The translations under genes and the position numbers were made by a program. Shown piece by piece: positions 1 through 9,453 of a stretch of DNA of 43,969 nucleotides. The DNA is taken from positions 1 to 43,969 of IMG/VR virus record IMGVR_UViG_3300009506_000065. One strand, 5' to 3'. Position 1 is the first letter of the stretch. Each line of letters opens with the position of its first letter. This DNA comes from a virus. Below the pieces are notes generated by a model that did not search any database, had not been told where the DNA came from, and was given only the letters and a program-made list of their open reading frames with translations.

Positions 1-144
1 CAGATCGGCTTCGGATTTATATGGTCCGGCGACCGGCACTCGTTTGCCGTCACGATCGAGAAATATGAAATGGGCCTCAGCTGCCGGCGTTTCGGCTTTT
101 ATGGCCTCCATGCCTTTTACGCTGGGAAAATAAACATCTTTTTT
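1..144. repeat. Terminal direct repeat, left copy (circular overlap)
   Basis: Bases 1-144 are identical to bases 43826-43969; I compared them block by block and found no mismatch. The minus-strand giant reading frame continues in phase across the join. This is the usual sign of a circular or terminally redundant genome assembled as a linear contig, so the unique length is 43825 bp. Whether the 144 bases are real terminal redundancy or an assembly overlap cannot be told from the sequence. Confidence 0.97.
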
Positions 145-3100
145 AAGCCCGGTGGTGCGGTCCAGCCATCCATTGCTCAGGGCCCTTTCGAATGTCTTGT
201 TACCGTAGAGGCTTCTCAGATAACTCTCGGTCATTGTTTTAGATTCAGGATTGCGACTTAAATAATCCACCAGTTCCCGGGCCGTCTTGTCTAATTCCTG
301 GGTGGCTGTCTCGGCCGCTTTTGTTTCAGCCTCGGCTTCGGTGTCTGACTTCTGGCGCCACTCGATACCGGCCGTCTGGCTTTCAGCTGTGTCCTCGACC
401 TTCATGGCCCACTTGGATTCCTCACCGCTGGGCCTCAACTCCTCGATGCTGCCGGCGCCCTGAAATTTCCAAGGACCCTTGCCCTCTACCTGGACAAATG
501 AAAGGTGGCTAACTTCCGGATGCAGCTGCTGATATCTTTCCAGCGTCATATCCGGATCTCGCAGAGCCGGTTTTACATACTGCCTGAACAATTCCTCGGT
601 TATTGGCCTGATCCAGCTATAATTTCCCTTTTCCTGACCTGCATCCGCATTGGCTCTCCAGGCATAGGTCTCACCGATATCCAGCGGTGGGCGCTCAGCT
701 CCCGGGACCTTGGGCGTCTCAGTCTTTTCGCCGACCTTGATAAAATACGGATTATTATACGCATTCATCGGCCCGACCTTATCGGTGTCTAAATCCCGGA
801 TCTTACCCATTCCGCGTTTGTCGGGAACAATAATCTCATACCGCTTGGCGGTGTAAATATCACGGACGATATCCCCTGGCTGGAAATCCTTTGTATTCAG
901 CGCATTTTTTATATCCTCGGGGGATGGTTCCAGTTCTTTTGTGGAAAATTTATTCCGTACCTCGGCCAGCTTGAGCTGGACATTTCTCAACGTCAAGTCT
1001 TTGACGGCGAAGGTGGTATTATCAGATTGAGGGTCATTGAATAGATAGGCGTTTGGTTTGCCTGGTGGCATTGGTTGTTCACCGCGATATTCGATACCAA
1101 GTTGTTCGGCAACGGCTTTTGGATCAACTTCGGGTGTAGGCGGCGGTTCCGCTTCTGGCGATGGGGCTCCCTTAACGGGTAATTTCCCTGGTATTATATT
1201 CATTCTTTTAAGATATTGGCTAACGATCTTTCCGGTCTCATCTCTTGTAGAACCCAATGGACCATTATACAGGGATTTGCCGGTTTCTTCCTCAATTACC
1301 CCTATATAATTTTTGGTCAACTTATCAAATGCGACGAAGGTAGAAACCCCAGGATAATCATCAATGATTAGCGGAATTGCCCAAACCTCTCTTTCGGTTA
1401 TACCAGGTTCCTCTCCTCGCATTTTAGCTAATTCCGGTGGAATTGCCTCTATTGGTATCGTGGCTGTATGAGCCTCTACCTTATCCCACTTGAATTTCTC
1501 TATTTCCTTTTCCTCACCGCGGACCTCGGCGATCCGGTCCTCAATCGCCTTGATCATGCCCTTGCCATGAACGATATGATTATAGGTCAGCCAGAGACCG
1601 CCCTCGCGGTCCTGATACATTTTTTCGGTGTCCTTGTAACCGGGTTCGCCTTCGCCGGGTGTCGGGCCTTTCTGACGCCAATCCTCTGCCAGCTGGTTAT
1701 AATGCTCGATTTCGCGTTGTAGTGAGGCCTTCTCCTTTTCCAGCATGGCCTCTAATTTCGCAATATACTTGGCTTTATCCTTTACGGGTTTGGTGAATTT
1801 ATTGATCCAATCTCTGTCGCTCATATTTGCAGGCGCCGGGCTACCGGCCTTTATATCCTCGGGCTTTACTATATCGCCTTTTTCCTTATCCCACCACCTT
1901 ACATCGGTATCGGCTGGCGTTCTCTTACCGGTCGGTTTTTCTTCGGCATGATCATTCCAAACTTCATTGAAGATCTGATCGAGGGTCTTATTATAATTGC
2001 GTTCAATCTGAGGCCTGGTCGGCTGCATTTCTTCGAGAAACTCATCAGCAAGGTCGCTGGCTTCTTTATCGGGCATTCCACGGCGTTTGGCACGTTCATT
2101 AGCGGCTCGCCACATTTCCGTACCCATATTTTCGAATTCGCCCTCATAGTGGGCCAAGACGACGGCGCTGGCAGATCCGAGGTTCGAAATGGCCTCTTTT
2201 ATCTGCTTCCGTTGTTCATTGCTGGCTTTGTCCTTTTTACCTTTAAGTGATTCAAGCTCTTTGTTCAATCGATCGATATACGGCTGGACCATATCGCTCA
2301 GGCGCTGCTCCTGATCCATGGCCCTGCCCCAAACTTGCTCGATTTGCGTTACCGTCTGTTTCCAGAGCTGATCCGGTTTAGGCAGGGATTCCACCTTGTC
2401 ATATTCTGCCTCAATAAGCGGATTGGCCTCAGCCTCAATGGGATGGATGGGTGTTTCACGTGAAACTTCTCCGGCAATCTCTGGCGGCACTTCGCCTGGC
2501 ATACCTGGCGGCATCTCAGGTTCCGGTATCTTTTCAGCTGGTTTTTCAGGCGGCTTCTCTGCCGGTTTGGGCTTCGCCGGTTCCACCAGGATAAATCCGG
2601 GGAAATGCTTATTCAGGGTCATTTTCTCACCGGTCTCACGATCGACTACGGTGATTTCGCCGGTATCCCGCTTTTTGGAATCGACATAATAGTATGCGCC
2701 GGTGGCCGATTGAACAAGATCGCCGACCGCAAAGGAGCCGATCATGTGCATATCGCCTTCGCCCTCTGCCGGTTTTTCCATTTCCGGATACCTGGGCGAC
2801 CGCTGATGTTGTTCGGCCATAAATCCCATGACGCCCTCTTTGAGCTTATCGGCGCCGTGTTTTTTCAGGGTTTCGACGGCATTAGCAATGGCATGATCGC
2901 GGTCAACACCCCTACCGATAGCAGCTCCGCTGACGCCTTCGCTGACGACGACATTATTAGGCCTGACCGAAAGAAATAGGTCGAAATCTTCAAATCCTGG
3001 TATGGCGATCGGTTCTGATTCCTGGCTAACGTCGGTCCATTGGATTTTTCCATCCTTCATTTCCGATATATAGAATTTATCCGACTGGCTCGGCGTGATA

Positions 3101-4149
3101 CCCATGGCCGGTTTCGCCGGTGGCTGAAATTCGGTCTCCATGGTGGGCTGACGCATTATATCCTGAGAAGCACGGTATCTGTCTCGGATATAGGATACAG
3201 CCTCAAGAGGGTTGATTTCTCCACGTTGCATAGCGCCGGCAGCCTGACCGACCTCAGATATCATGCCGGTTATCTTCTGTTTGTCAGCTGTGGATAATCG
3301 CCTGAAATCGTTCAAAGCCTCTTTTACGGTCAAGCGGCCTTCACCTGGTATCATCATGAGCGATCCCAAAACAGATTGGCCGAACACTTCCTCGGCCGGC
3401 TGGCCTTCAGCTGCTGCCAGACCGCCAAACATACCGGCTCCCGCGGCCATCCTGGACGGCAGGGCCAATGGCGATACGGCATGAAGACTATGCCCGAGAA
3501 AATATCCCTGAACCACGGCGCTGAGAAATGTCGGAAAATCCTGGTCAAGCGCACCGATGCCGCTATAGGTGGCCAGACCGGCTCCGGTTCCACCGGTCAC
3601 GGCCGATATTCCCATGATTACCGGAAGGTCGAGGCCCAGCCTGGTAGCGCTTTCCAGCATTCTATAACCGATTTCGGGCTTTTGAGTCAGTTGTTCGGGG
3701 GCCTGGGCTTCGGCTGCGCTATATAAAAAATCTTCGACGCCGGTGGCCGCAAAGGGTTCGGCGCCGAAGATCTCGGGTACCCGCCTGGACGCCTGCATCA
3801 GATTACCGAGCATCCGATAGAAATTTGAGACGAATCCCTGATAGCCGCGGCCAAGGGCTCCGGCCGTTTGCTCGGAATGATAATCCAGGGCTCCCTCGAT
3901 TCCGTTTTTCATCTGATATTGCAGTTCGGCTTCAACGGCCGTCATTTCGGCCGGCATCGGTAATCCTGCAATGGTGCCGGTACCACCGGTTATGAAATCA
4001 TAGGCCTGATCCCATGGTATCTCGGGCGGTTTCCATTGGCCGCTGGATTCATCGTAAAGATAGCCCTTGCTTTCCAGGCCGGTTCGAATCCGATTGCGGT
4101 ATTCAGCCAGTTTAATCCGGCGATCAAGTATTTGTTCAGCGGCCGTCAT
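1..4149 (-). CDS. Giant polyvalent phage protein, N-terminal part (residues 1-1383 of about 3842)
   Basis: This is the first third of a giant protein whose frame runs off base 1 and continues at 43825 on the circular molecule (see 36446-43969). It starts at ATG 4149, which overlaps the TGA of the upstream gene in an ATGA. The frame is open to base 1, with no in-phase stop. Residues about 100-300 contain several Gly/Ala-rich hydrophobic stretches, such as PVIMGISAVTGGTGAG and MAAGAGMFGGLAAAEGQ, which could insert into or cross a membrane. Residues from about 520 hold Pro/Glu/Lys-rich linkers and charged helical segments with no motif I recognise. Its position directly after two ejection-like proteins suggests a virion protein delivered with the DNA, as known for P1 DarB and N4 gp50. 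That role is inference. Confidence 0.9.
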   Translation of the reverse strand, partial: MTAAEQILDRRIKLAEYRNRIRTGLESKGYLYDESSGQWKPPEIPWDQAYDFITGGTGTIAGLPMPAEMTAVEAELQYQMKNGIEGALDYHSEQTAGALGRGYQGFVSNFYRMLGNLMQASRRVPEIFGAEPFAATGVEDFLYSAAEAQAPEQLTQKPEIGYRMLESATRLGLDLPVIMGISAVTGGTGAGLATYSGIGALDQDFPTFLSAVVQGYFLGHSLHAVSPLALPSRMAAGAGMFGGLAAAEGQPAEEVFGQSVLGSLMMIPGEGRLTVKEALNDFRRLSTADKQKITGMISEVGQAAGAMQRGEINPLEAVSYIRDRYRASQDIMRQPTMETEFQPPAKPAMGITPSQSDKFYISEMKDGKIQWTDVSQESEPIAIPGFEDFDLFLSVRPNNVVVSEGVSGAAIGRGVDRDHAIANAVETLKKHGADKLKEGVMGFMAEQHQRSPRYPEMEKPAEGEGDMHMIGSFAVGDLVQSATGAYYYVDSKKRDTGEITVVDRETGEKMTLNKHFPGFILVEPAKPKPAEKPPEKPAEKIPEPEMPPGMPGEVPPEIAGEVSRETPIHPIEAEANPLIEAEYDKVESLPKPDQLWKQTVTQIEQVWGRAMDQEQRLSDMVQPYIDRLNKELESLKGKKDKASNEQRKQIKEAISNLGSASAVVLAHYEGEFENMGTEMWRAANERAKRRGMPDKEASDLADEFLEEMQPTRPQIERNYNKTLDQIFNEVWNDHAEEKPTGKRTPADTDVRWWDKEKGDIVKPEDIKAGSPAPANMSDRDWINKFTKPVKDKAKYIAKLEAMLEKEKASLQREIEHYNQLAEDWRQKGPTPGEGEPGYKDTEKMYQDREGGLWLTYNHIVHGKGMIKAIEDRIAEVRGEEKEIEKFKWDKVEAHTATIPIEAIPPELAKMRGEEPGITEREVWAIPLIIDDYPGVSTFVAFDKLTKNYIGVIEEETGKSLYNGPLGSTRDETGKIVSQYLKRMNIIPGKLPVKGAPSPEAEPPPTPEVDPKAVAEQLGIEYRGEQPMPPGKPNAYLFNDPQSDNTTFAVKDLTLRNVQLKLAEVRNKFSTKELEPSPEDIKNALNTKDFQPGDIVRDIYTAKRYEIIVPDKRGMGKIRDLDTDKVGPMNAYNNPYFIKVGEKTETPKVPGAERPPLDIGETYAWRANADAGQEKGNYSWIRPITEELFRQYVKPALRDPDMTLERYQQLHPEVSHLSFVQVEGKGPWKFQGAGSIEELRPSGEESKWAMKVEDTAESQTAGIEWRQKSDTEAEAETKAAETATQELDKTARELVDYLSRNPESKTMTESYLRSLYGNKTFERALSNGWLDRTTGLKKDVYFPSVKGMEAIKAETPAAEAHFIFLDRDGKRVPVAGPYKSEADL

Positions 4150-4853
4150 TTCTTATTGCCGAAGCCTAATGAATCCCAAAGGTGCAGGAGCTGATCGGAT
4201 GGCATATTATTTACGGCGTCCTGATCAGGAATTTCCATGCTCGGGACTTGCAGCATTTTGAGGATCTCGAGGGCTTGAATTAATCCTTCAACCGTGTACG
4301 ACCCCTGAGTTTGCTTGGAAAAGCCTGAAATGACGCTGTTGAGGTAACCCATTTTATCTTCGCCCATCGGTGCGCCCTTCAGGATATCGGCAACCTGTTC
4401 AATGCTGACCTTTGGTCCCATCATCTTCATAAGATAATCAGAGGCAAATTTTCTGATGGCTTCATCGGCATAATCTCTCGATCCGGCACGACCGCCAGCG
4501 GTAGTGGTGGATATGGTCTCCCGACTTATTCGATCCAGAGCATTTTCGGCCGACAGGAAATTTTCCTTTCCGGTACGTTCTGAAGTCTCGAAGGTTCTGG
4601 CCTTATCGGTTTCGCCTGCTTCGAATTTTTGGGTAGCTTCTCTTTCGCCCGTGCGCCAGGTCCGCATGGCTCCCGGTTCGGCGATCGAGGCTTCCGTTTT
4701 TGCCTTTTCCAGAGAAAAGAGCCTATCCAGCTGCGCCTGGGCACTTCGTTCCTTTTTCTGCTGGAGAATGGAGCCGACAATGGCCTGGAGTATTCCAGCT
4801 CCAATGCCGAGCCCAGCGGCTGAATCGCTGCCATAACGCGCTATATTCGGCAT
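4146..4853 (-). CDS. Probable internal virion/ejection-like protein (235 aa)
   Basis: The protein starts with a short hydrophobic Gly/Ala/Ile segment (residues about 12-32, LGIGAGILQAIVGSIL). A long charged helical region rich in Glu, Lys, Arg and Ala follows (about 33-115), then a mixed C-terminal domain. This make-up resembles ejection or core proteins of short-tailed phages, but I recognise no family. I chose ATG 4853, one base after the TAA of the upstream gene and behind a GGGG site, over an in-frame extension to 4937 that would overlap the upstream gene. Its TGA overlaps the ATG of the giant gene, so translation is probably coupled. Function is inferred from composition and position. 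Confidence 0.8.
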   Translation of the reverse strand: MPNIARYGSDSAAGLGIGAGILQAIVGSILQQKKERSAQAQLDRLFSLEKAKTEASIAEPGAMRTWRTGEREATQKFEAGETDKARTFETSERTGKENFLSAENALDRISRETISTTTAGGRAGSRDYADEAIRKFASDYLMKMMGPKVSIEQVADILKGAPMGEDKMGYLNSVISGFSKQTQGSYTVEGLIQALEILKMLQVPSMEIPDQDAVNNMPSDQLLHLWDSLGFGNKK

Positions 4854-4854
4854 T

Positions 4855-5433
4855 TTACAACCCCATATATTTGGTTCGTTTGAGCTGACTGATAATCTCC
4901 AGAGCCGACAATCTTTTCCGCAGATCCATATTCTCAAGCTCTGGAATTATCTGACCTAAGATATTTGATCGGGCCTGGCTTTCGGTCTGCATTATGGCTT
5001 TCTGTGCAGCTCCCGAATCGAGGCCCAACCTGGTGGAGACGCCTCTGGCCCTGCCCTGAATGGCCGGCTTCAGATTCTCCATGGCCAGACCGGTTCGCTG
5101 TCCGATTCGGCCAGGTGAAACCATAGACGGTTCGTTGAAAACATCGGTGGCCATTTTCTCGACATCTCTCATGCCCTGCCGGGCTTCGGAACCGCCCATA
5201 TATTCAGACAATAAACCGAGCCCGGTAGATCCAGCCTGAGCTGCAACTTCGAGCCAGTTAATTGGCGGTGTCGCTGTCGTCGCAGCTTTATTTGCTGACT
5301 GATTGTTCATGATATCTTCGATACTACCCTGTTTACCGAGAAGATTCCTTATGATAATATCGAGTTCTTCCGGAGTAACCGGTTTAGGTCCCAAGAGTCG
5401 GCCTCCGAATCCGTATGCTCTTTTCTCGGCCAT
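4855..5433 (-). CDS. Probable internal virion/ejection-like protein (192 aa)
   Basis: A predicted mostly helical protein with a Gly-rich start (AYGFGGRLLGPKP), an Ala/Gly-rich middle (VAAQAGSTGLGLLSEYMGG) and an Arg/Gln-rich C-terminal half (RARGVSTRLGLDSGAAQKA). No known domain is recognised. ATG 5433 has a good AAGGAG site inside the end of the neck gene. It is the first of three tightly packed genes (this one, 4146-4853 and the giant gene) between the neck protein and the tailspike cassette, where short-tailed phages usually encode ejection proteins. That assignment is inference from position. Confidence 0.8.
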   Translation of the reverse strand: MAEKRAYGFGGRLLGPKPVTPEELDIIIRNLLGKQGSIEDIMNNQSANKAATTATPPINWLEVAAQAGSTGLGLLSEYMGGSEARQGMRDVEKMATDVFNEPSMVSPGRIGQRTGLAMENLKPAIQGRARGVSTRLGLDSGAAQKAIMQTESQARSNILGQIIPELENMDLRKRLSALEIISQLKRTKYMGL

Positions 5434-5439
5434 TGCAAA

Positions 5440-8001
5440 TCACTCTCCTTTCGGATAACCCCAAAGATGATAATATATATACATCGCCTCAATTAAGAGG
5501 CTGTCAGTTAATGAATCAACGACAATTTCAAACTGATAGGCCGGTGATGGGTGGCCAAATTTAAGAGGATAATAGGTCATGCGATCGGCCAGATTGGTGA
5601 TGATGGTGCTATCGACCAGCTGATCAGCAGCGTCATACCAAAAGATCGTAAACCAACCATCCTGGGTATCGGCGCTATCGACAAACAACAGAAGGCCGTC
5701 GATATCCTTCAGCCCGTAACCGGTCAGTAATTTGCCAGATTTATATGTGGCAAAATATCCAGTTCCATTGTTGTTGGTCGTATCGCCATAATGATAGGCC
5801 AGGTCACTTGATCGCTTGCAGAAAATCAGATTCTCAGGCGTATGCAATTCATAATCGGCATCATCTTCGTAATAAGTAGCGGCCAGAAAAGAGAAGTCGT
5901 ATATGGCCCATGGCCGGCCGGGAACATCGAGGAAGCAAACCAGCGTGGTATCGGTCCCGGGGAAAGAAAGCAGATATTTACTTTCGAATAAGGCGGCAAC
6001 CGCCGATTCCTTTTGCAATCGGCTGAATCGATCGAGTACGGGTTTAATTTGCTGCCCAATGGTATCGAGTTGATCACCGGCTTCATAGAATGGCGATCCT
6101 TGCTCGAAATATACGTTATCGATGCCGAGATAAATTCGACTTCCCCTCCATTGGCACATCGTTTTTCCAGAGACGCATCCTACCCCACCGGAATAATACG
6201 GTGGACTCTCGCGGCTGAAATTGCCGTTGGCATCTTCAAAGACCTTATGCCTGGAAGTCGGCTTATAGATATAAAGCCGGTTGCGACCGCCGACGACGGC
6301 TGTTATCGGTTCTCCGTCATCGGGACCAAGGGCGATATAGTCAAGGGCTTCGAATTTCGGCGTATCCGGCGCGGTGTAGTAAAGATTCGGTCCGCGGTCC
6401 CATCCGTATAGTCGATCGTGCCAGACGGTCATACCGGCCAGCCTGGGAGTAGGATAGGGCGGGTCAAAATCTACATGGATATCAGGATTGCTGTCCAGCT
6501 GAGCCCGGGAGAAGGTATCGACAAAAATTGTATCGTCGTTCAGCATGGTTGTCAAATATCGTGGGAATTCGCAGCCAGCGCCGCATCCATCTTGCCAGCT
6601 GTATAAAAGGCCATCGAGGGTAACCCGATAAATTCTCCTGACTACATGATTGAGCATATCAGGCACTTTGGGCACCAGCAGAGTTATCAGGCTGTCGGTG
6701 GTTCCGAAATAAACGGTCTGATGCCAGGAAGTATCCGATTCGACGTTTAATATCGTGTCATAATAAGTTACCCAATACCAGTTAAAACCTCTTGGACAAT
6801 AGGTCCATGGGGGATCATCGCCATCACCGCAAATGGGATAATAACGATGAATCGCGGTATAACCGCCAGCGCTGCTGTCATTCGAATACTCCATGCTAAA
6901 AAATCTCGGGGCTCCGGCGTGATAAAAGCTGTCAATTTCCGCTTTGCGATCGAGAAGGAAATTATCAGGACGGCTCTGAAAATATGGAGCAAAGCCGCCT
7001 GCTGTATCCATGTCTCCCCATCCGGAATCGATGATATAGAAACTTTCGGCATCGGATACCGCCACTTTGAATGGCTGGCCGACGAAATAAAGGCTGTCAG
7101 GGCTGGCTTCATTCAGAGAATCGGGCGGGTTTATCGCATTTTCACCTGGCCTTGTTCTTACCAGCTGAAACTTCATTGAATCGTATGGCGCCGTGCAAAG
7201 CGAATCCGATACCGGTTGACTCCATAGATGAATCATGACTTGCTGAAAACGGATGGTGACGACATCGGATAGATAGGCCAGGTGGCGGGTCATACAGAGC
7301 GCATGAGGATCGCCCGTAGCCCATGAACCCGAACATAGATCACCGGTGGTATCGCAAGGTGGCCATTGAACAAGACCCCAGCGGTATTTCCCGTTTAATT
7401 CGCTGATCGACGTATCGCCCTGGTTGTCGAGGATCTCGAGGAAGAATTCGCCCGGTGCCTGGATATGAAGCGGAGCCGAAAATTCACTATAGCACTCGGC
7501 CATGGTGTCGGTGTTTTCTCCATCGGTGTACCATGGGCGGTTATATCCATCGCAAATGAAGGCTTTGTCCTTCCAGGTGGTGTACCAAATATCAGCCGAC
7601 CGGTAGAACCAACAGCCTTTTCGATAGCTGCCGGCCAGGTTGCCCTGATAAAGATCGGTCCAAGGATAATCGATGTTTTCGAGCATCTCGAGGATAAATT
7701 GCCGACCGTCACGGCGCCGTAATCCATAAAGCGAAATCATAAAGGTAGTATCGCCATCAATGGTATCGGTGACAGCGTAATAGCCTGGCCTTTTTCCCAT
7801 TGACGGTGGCCGAATAGAGAGATCCAGATTCAGCACGGTTACGCCCTGGCTGGTTGGCAACCCGAGGTCTGACCGCCAGAGGTTGAGACCGCCCGAAAAG
7901 TTAGATATCGGCAGCTCCTTAATTTCCGGATTCGGATTCTGAGAAAACGCCAGGGTAAAGGCGATTAATAGAATTCCCAATATGCAAAAAAGCTGCTTCA
8001 T
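5440..8001 (-). CDS. Neck/tail-hub-like structural protein with N-terminal signal peptide (853 aa)
   Basis: The N-terminus reads MKQLFCILGILLIAFTLAFS and then QNPNPE: a Lys, a hydrophobic core and an AFS-type cleavage site, which makes a good Sec signal peptide. Mature residues about 30-65 contain the pattern NFSGGLNLWRSDLGLP, then LNLDLS and GKRPGYYAV. This is the typical start of a large beta-rich phage neck or stabilisation protein (GGLNxxD, then NxDL and a KRPGY-like motif). The rest is rich in Tyr, Trp, Asp and Thr and probably forms beta-propeller or beta-sandwich domains. I chose ATG 8001, which overlaps the upstream TGA in an ATGA, over an extension to 8025. A signal peptide on such a protein is very unusual. 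Confidence 0.85.
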   Translation of the reverse strand: MKQLFCILGILLIAFTLAFSQNPNPEIKELPISNFSGGLNLWRSDLGLPTSQGVTVLNLDLSIRPPSMGKRPGYYAVTDTIDGDTTFMISLYGLRRRDGRQFILEMLENIDYPWTDLYQGNLAGSYRKGCWFYRSADIWYTTWKDKAFICDGYNRPWYTDGENTDTMAECYSEFSAPLHIQAPGEFFLEILDNQGDTSISELNGKYRWGLVQWPPCDTTGDLCSGSWATGDPHALCMTRHLAYLSDVVTIRFQQVMIHLWSQPVSDSLCTAPYDSMKFQLVRTRPGENAINPPDSLNEASPDSLYFVGQPFKVAVSDAESFYIIDSGWGDMDTAGGFAPYFQSRPDNFLLDRKAEIDSFYHAGAPRFFSMEYSNDSSAGGYTAIHRYYPICGDGDDPPWTYCPRGFNWYWVTYYDTILNVESDTSWHQTVYFGTTDSLITLLVPKVPDMLNHVVRRIYRVTLDGLLYSWQDGCGAGCEFPRYLTTMLNDDTIFVDTFSRAQLDSNPDIHVDFDPPYPTPRLAGMTVWHDRLYGWDRGPNLYYTAPDTPKFEALDYIALGPDDGEPITAVVGGRNRLYIYKPTSRHKVFEDANGNFSRESPPYYSGGVGCVSGKTMCQWRGSRIYLGIDNVYFEQGSPFYEAGDQLDTIGQQIKPVLDRFSRLQKESAVAALFESKYLLSFPGTDTTLVCFLDVPGRPWAIYDFSFLAATYYEDDADYELHTPENLIFCKRSSDLAYHYGDTTNNNGTGYFATYKSGKLLTGYGLKDIDGLLLFVDSADTQDGWFTIFWYDAADQLVDSTIITNLADRMTYYPLKFGHPSPAYQFEIVVDSLTDSLLIEAMYIYYHLWGYPKGE

Positions 8002-8744
8002 TTCTGACCCATATCCAAATACCATGTTCGGGGATTATCACGGCGCCGCCAGATCATCGTTACCCGCCGCCAGTATTCCCCTTCAAATTCAGTTGAACGG
8101 CCATTCTCAAGCATCTGTGATGCCAGGTGAAGGCCCCATAAAACAGCCAGGTGGCGATATTCCTGGGGTAGATTGGTTGTGGCGGTGCTGTCGGTCGATA
8201 GATCATCCCTTTTCCATCCGATTACAAAAAAGGTATCGGCATCGGAGCTGACTGGCGCCAGATAGACAGAATCGAGCCCATCGGGATTATTGTAATGGGT
8301 CGCGTTTATCTCGTCGCGCACTCCATTTCCAGATTGAGCAACGTCCAGAACGGTATCCAGCGGAGCTGAGGTTAATTGCCGAACCGGTATCAGATAATCG
8401 TCGTCAACAACACTATCGATCGCAATGTAATCGATCTTGATCAGGGCGGTATCGATCAGCATGGCCATAACGCCAGCGGTCGAAATACAGCGTTTGGCAA
8501 AGGCAACGCCGATATCGGTGCCGGCCTGGGCCAAACCGTCTCTTGCGAAAACAAGTGCTTCAGCCCGGGTGCAGGCATCGACGCCGTTGGTATCGACCCG
8601 AAGTTGACGAAGAATGGAGTTGGCCACTTCCACCTGGTTGCTATTTATGCCGCCATGGGCATCCTGCGAGACGCACAAAATTACCGCGATTGCCGCCAGG
8701 AATGTCAGCCACATGAAGAATCCCCATGGATGCTTAATTTTCAT
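7998..8744 (-). CDS. Connector-like protein with N-terminal signal peptide (248 aa)
   Basis: The N-terminus is MKIKHPWGFFMWLTFLAAIA followed by VILCVSQDAHG: basic residues, then about 18 hydrophobic residues and a possible cleavage after AHG. The mature part (SNQVEVANSILRQL and onwards) lies between the adaptor gene 8741-9442 and the neck gene, where short-tailed phages encode a second connector or tubular protein. The C-terminal segment YRHLAVLWGLHLASQMLENG, then YWRRVTMIWRRR, resembles the end of adaptor proteins that start with helices against the portal. ATG 8744 has a GGGAGG site and overlaps the adaptor stop in an ATGA. The family is inferred from position; the signal peptide is seen directly. 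Confidence 0.75.
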   Translation of the reverse strand: MKIKHPWGFFMWLTFLAAIAVILCVSQDAHGGINSNQVEVANSILRQLRVDTNGVDACTRAEALVFARDGLAQAGTDIGVAFAKRCISTAGVMAMLIDTALIKIDYIAIDSVVDDDYLIPVRQLTSAPLDTVLDVAQSGNGVRDEINATHYNNPDGLDSVYLAPVSSDADTFFVIGWKRDDLSTDSTATTNLPQEYRHLAVLWGLHLASQMLENGRSTEFEGEYWRRVTMIWRRRDNPRTWYLDMGQK

Positions 8745-9442
8745 GAAACATCACCTCCCAACAGATTATGACTATCAGGACGAACCCGGCGTTTTGCCCG
8801 TTGGTGACTGCGCCCGAGACCCCAGGGATCGCCTTTGGCTCTTTTACCTTTCCATCGCCTGAATCCCTTGGAATATAGTTTATTTATAGCGGCAACGCCT
8901 CTTGACCAATTTTTATCGGCCATGGCCCAGCGCCTCGTTTTATCGTCAAGTACCTGGATCAAGGCTCTTTCGATAACGAGATCCGCAATGTCGGCCGGGG
9001 CTTGCTCAATCTGATCGAGGCGATAGGTGACCACCGGCAGAATATCATAATTCTGATCAGGAGTCGGCCATACCTCTATGGTTAGTGGATTGCCATAGGC
9101 GGTGGCCAGCTGGGGTTTTCCGGATGATGAATCGCCCCGGGCGATTCTGGAGAATTCGTTATGAGTCTCGAGATCTATGTAATCGCCGGAGTTATCATCA
9201 AGATATATCTTCTGATCGATCCGACGAACATCTAAACCTTTGAAAAGGATGCGGCTGGTATATTTGGAGACGCCAGAATCCAGGGTAACTGACATTTGAA
9301 CCCGATTATATTCAAAATCACCAAGACGATTGATTGCATTCAGAGCCGCCTGAAGCGCAGCTGAAGCCTCCTGAGTCTTTTTCGGCGATTCGGCTTCGGG
9401 CATTTCAATCTTTATCAGAGCAATAGCTTCATCGGTTGTCAT
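8741..9442 (-). CDS. Head-tail adaptor-like protein (233 aa)
   Basis: Helical N- and C-terminal parts flank a beta-rich middle. Notable segments are AALNAINRLGDFEYNRVQMSV, LTIEVWPTPDQNY and VVTYRLDQIEQAPADIADLV, followed by a long basic C-terminal tail (RRWKGKRAKG, RAKRRVRPDSH). The phrase 'evWPTPD...y.l.v.Yrl' with a helix ending near VIERALIQVLDD is common in phage adaptor proteins that bind the portal ring. ATG 9442 sits eight bases after AGGAGG; the upstream TTG at 9448 would be too close to that site. It lies between the major capsid/zinc-ribbon genes and the connector gene, as expected for an adaptor. Confidence 0.75.
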   Translation of the reverse strand: MTTDEAIALIKIEMPEAESPKKTQEASAALQAALNAINRLGDFEYNRVQMSVTLDSGVSKYTSRILFKGLDVRRIDQKIYLDDNSGDYIDLETHNEFSRIARGDSSSGKPQLATAYGNPLTIEVWPTPDQNYDILPVVTYRLDQIEQAPADIADLVIERALIQVLDDKTRRWAMADKNWSRGVAAINKLYSKGFRRWKGKRAKGDPWGLGRSHQRAKRRVRPDSHNLLGGDVS

Positions 9443-9453
9443 TTCCAAACCTC

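Noticed and set aside
4080-4092. tRNA T-arm-like GGTTCGAATCC
   Set aside because: It codes for residues of the giant protein; there is no acceptor stem, anticodon arm or CCA end around it.
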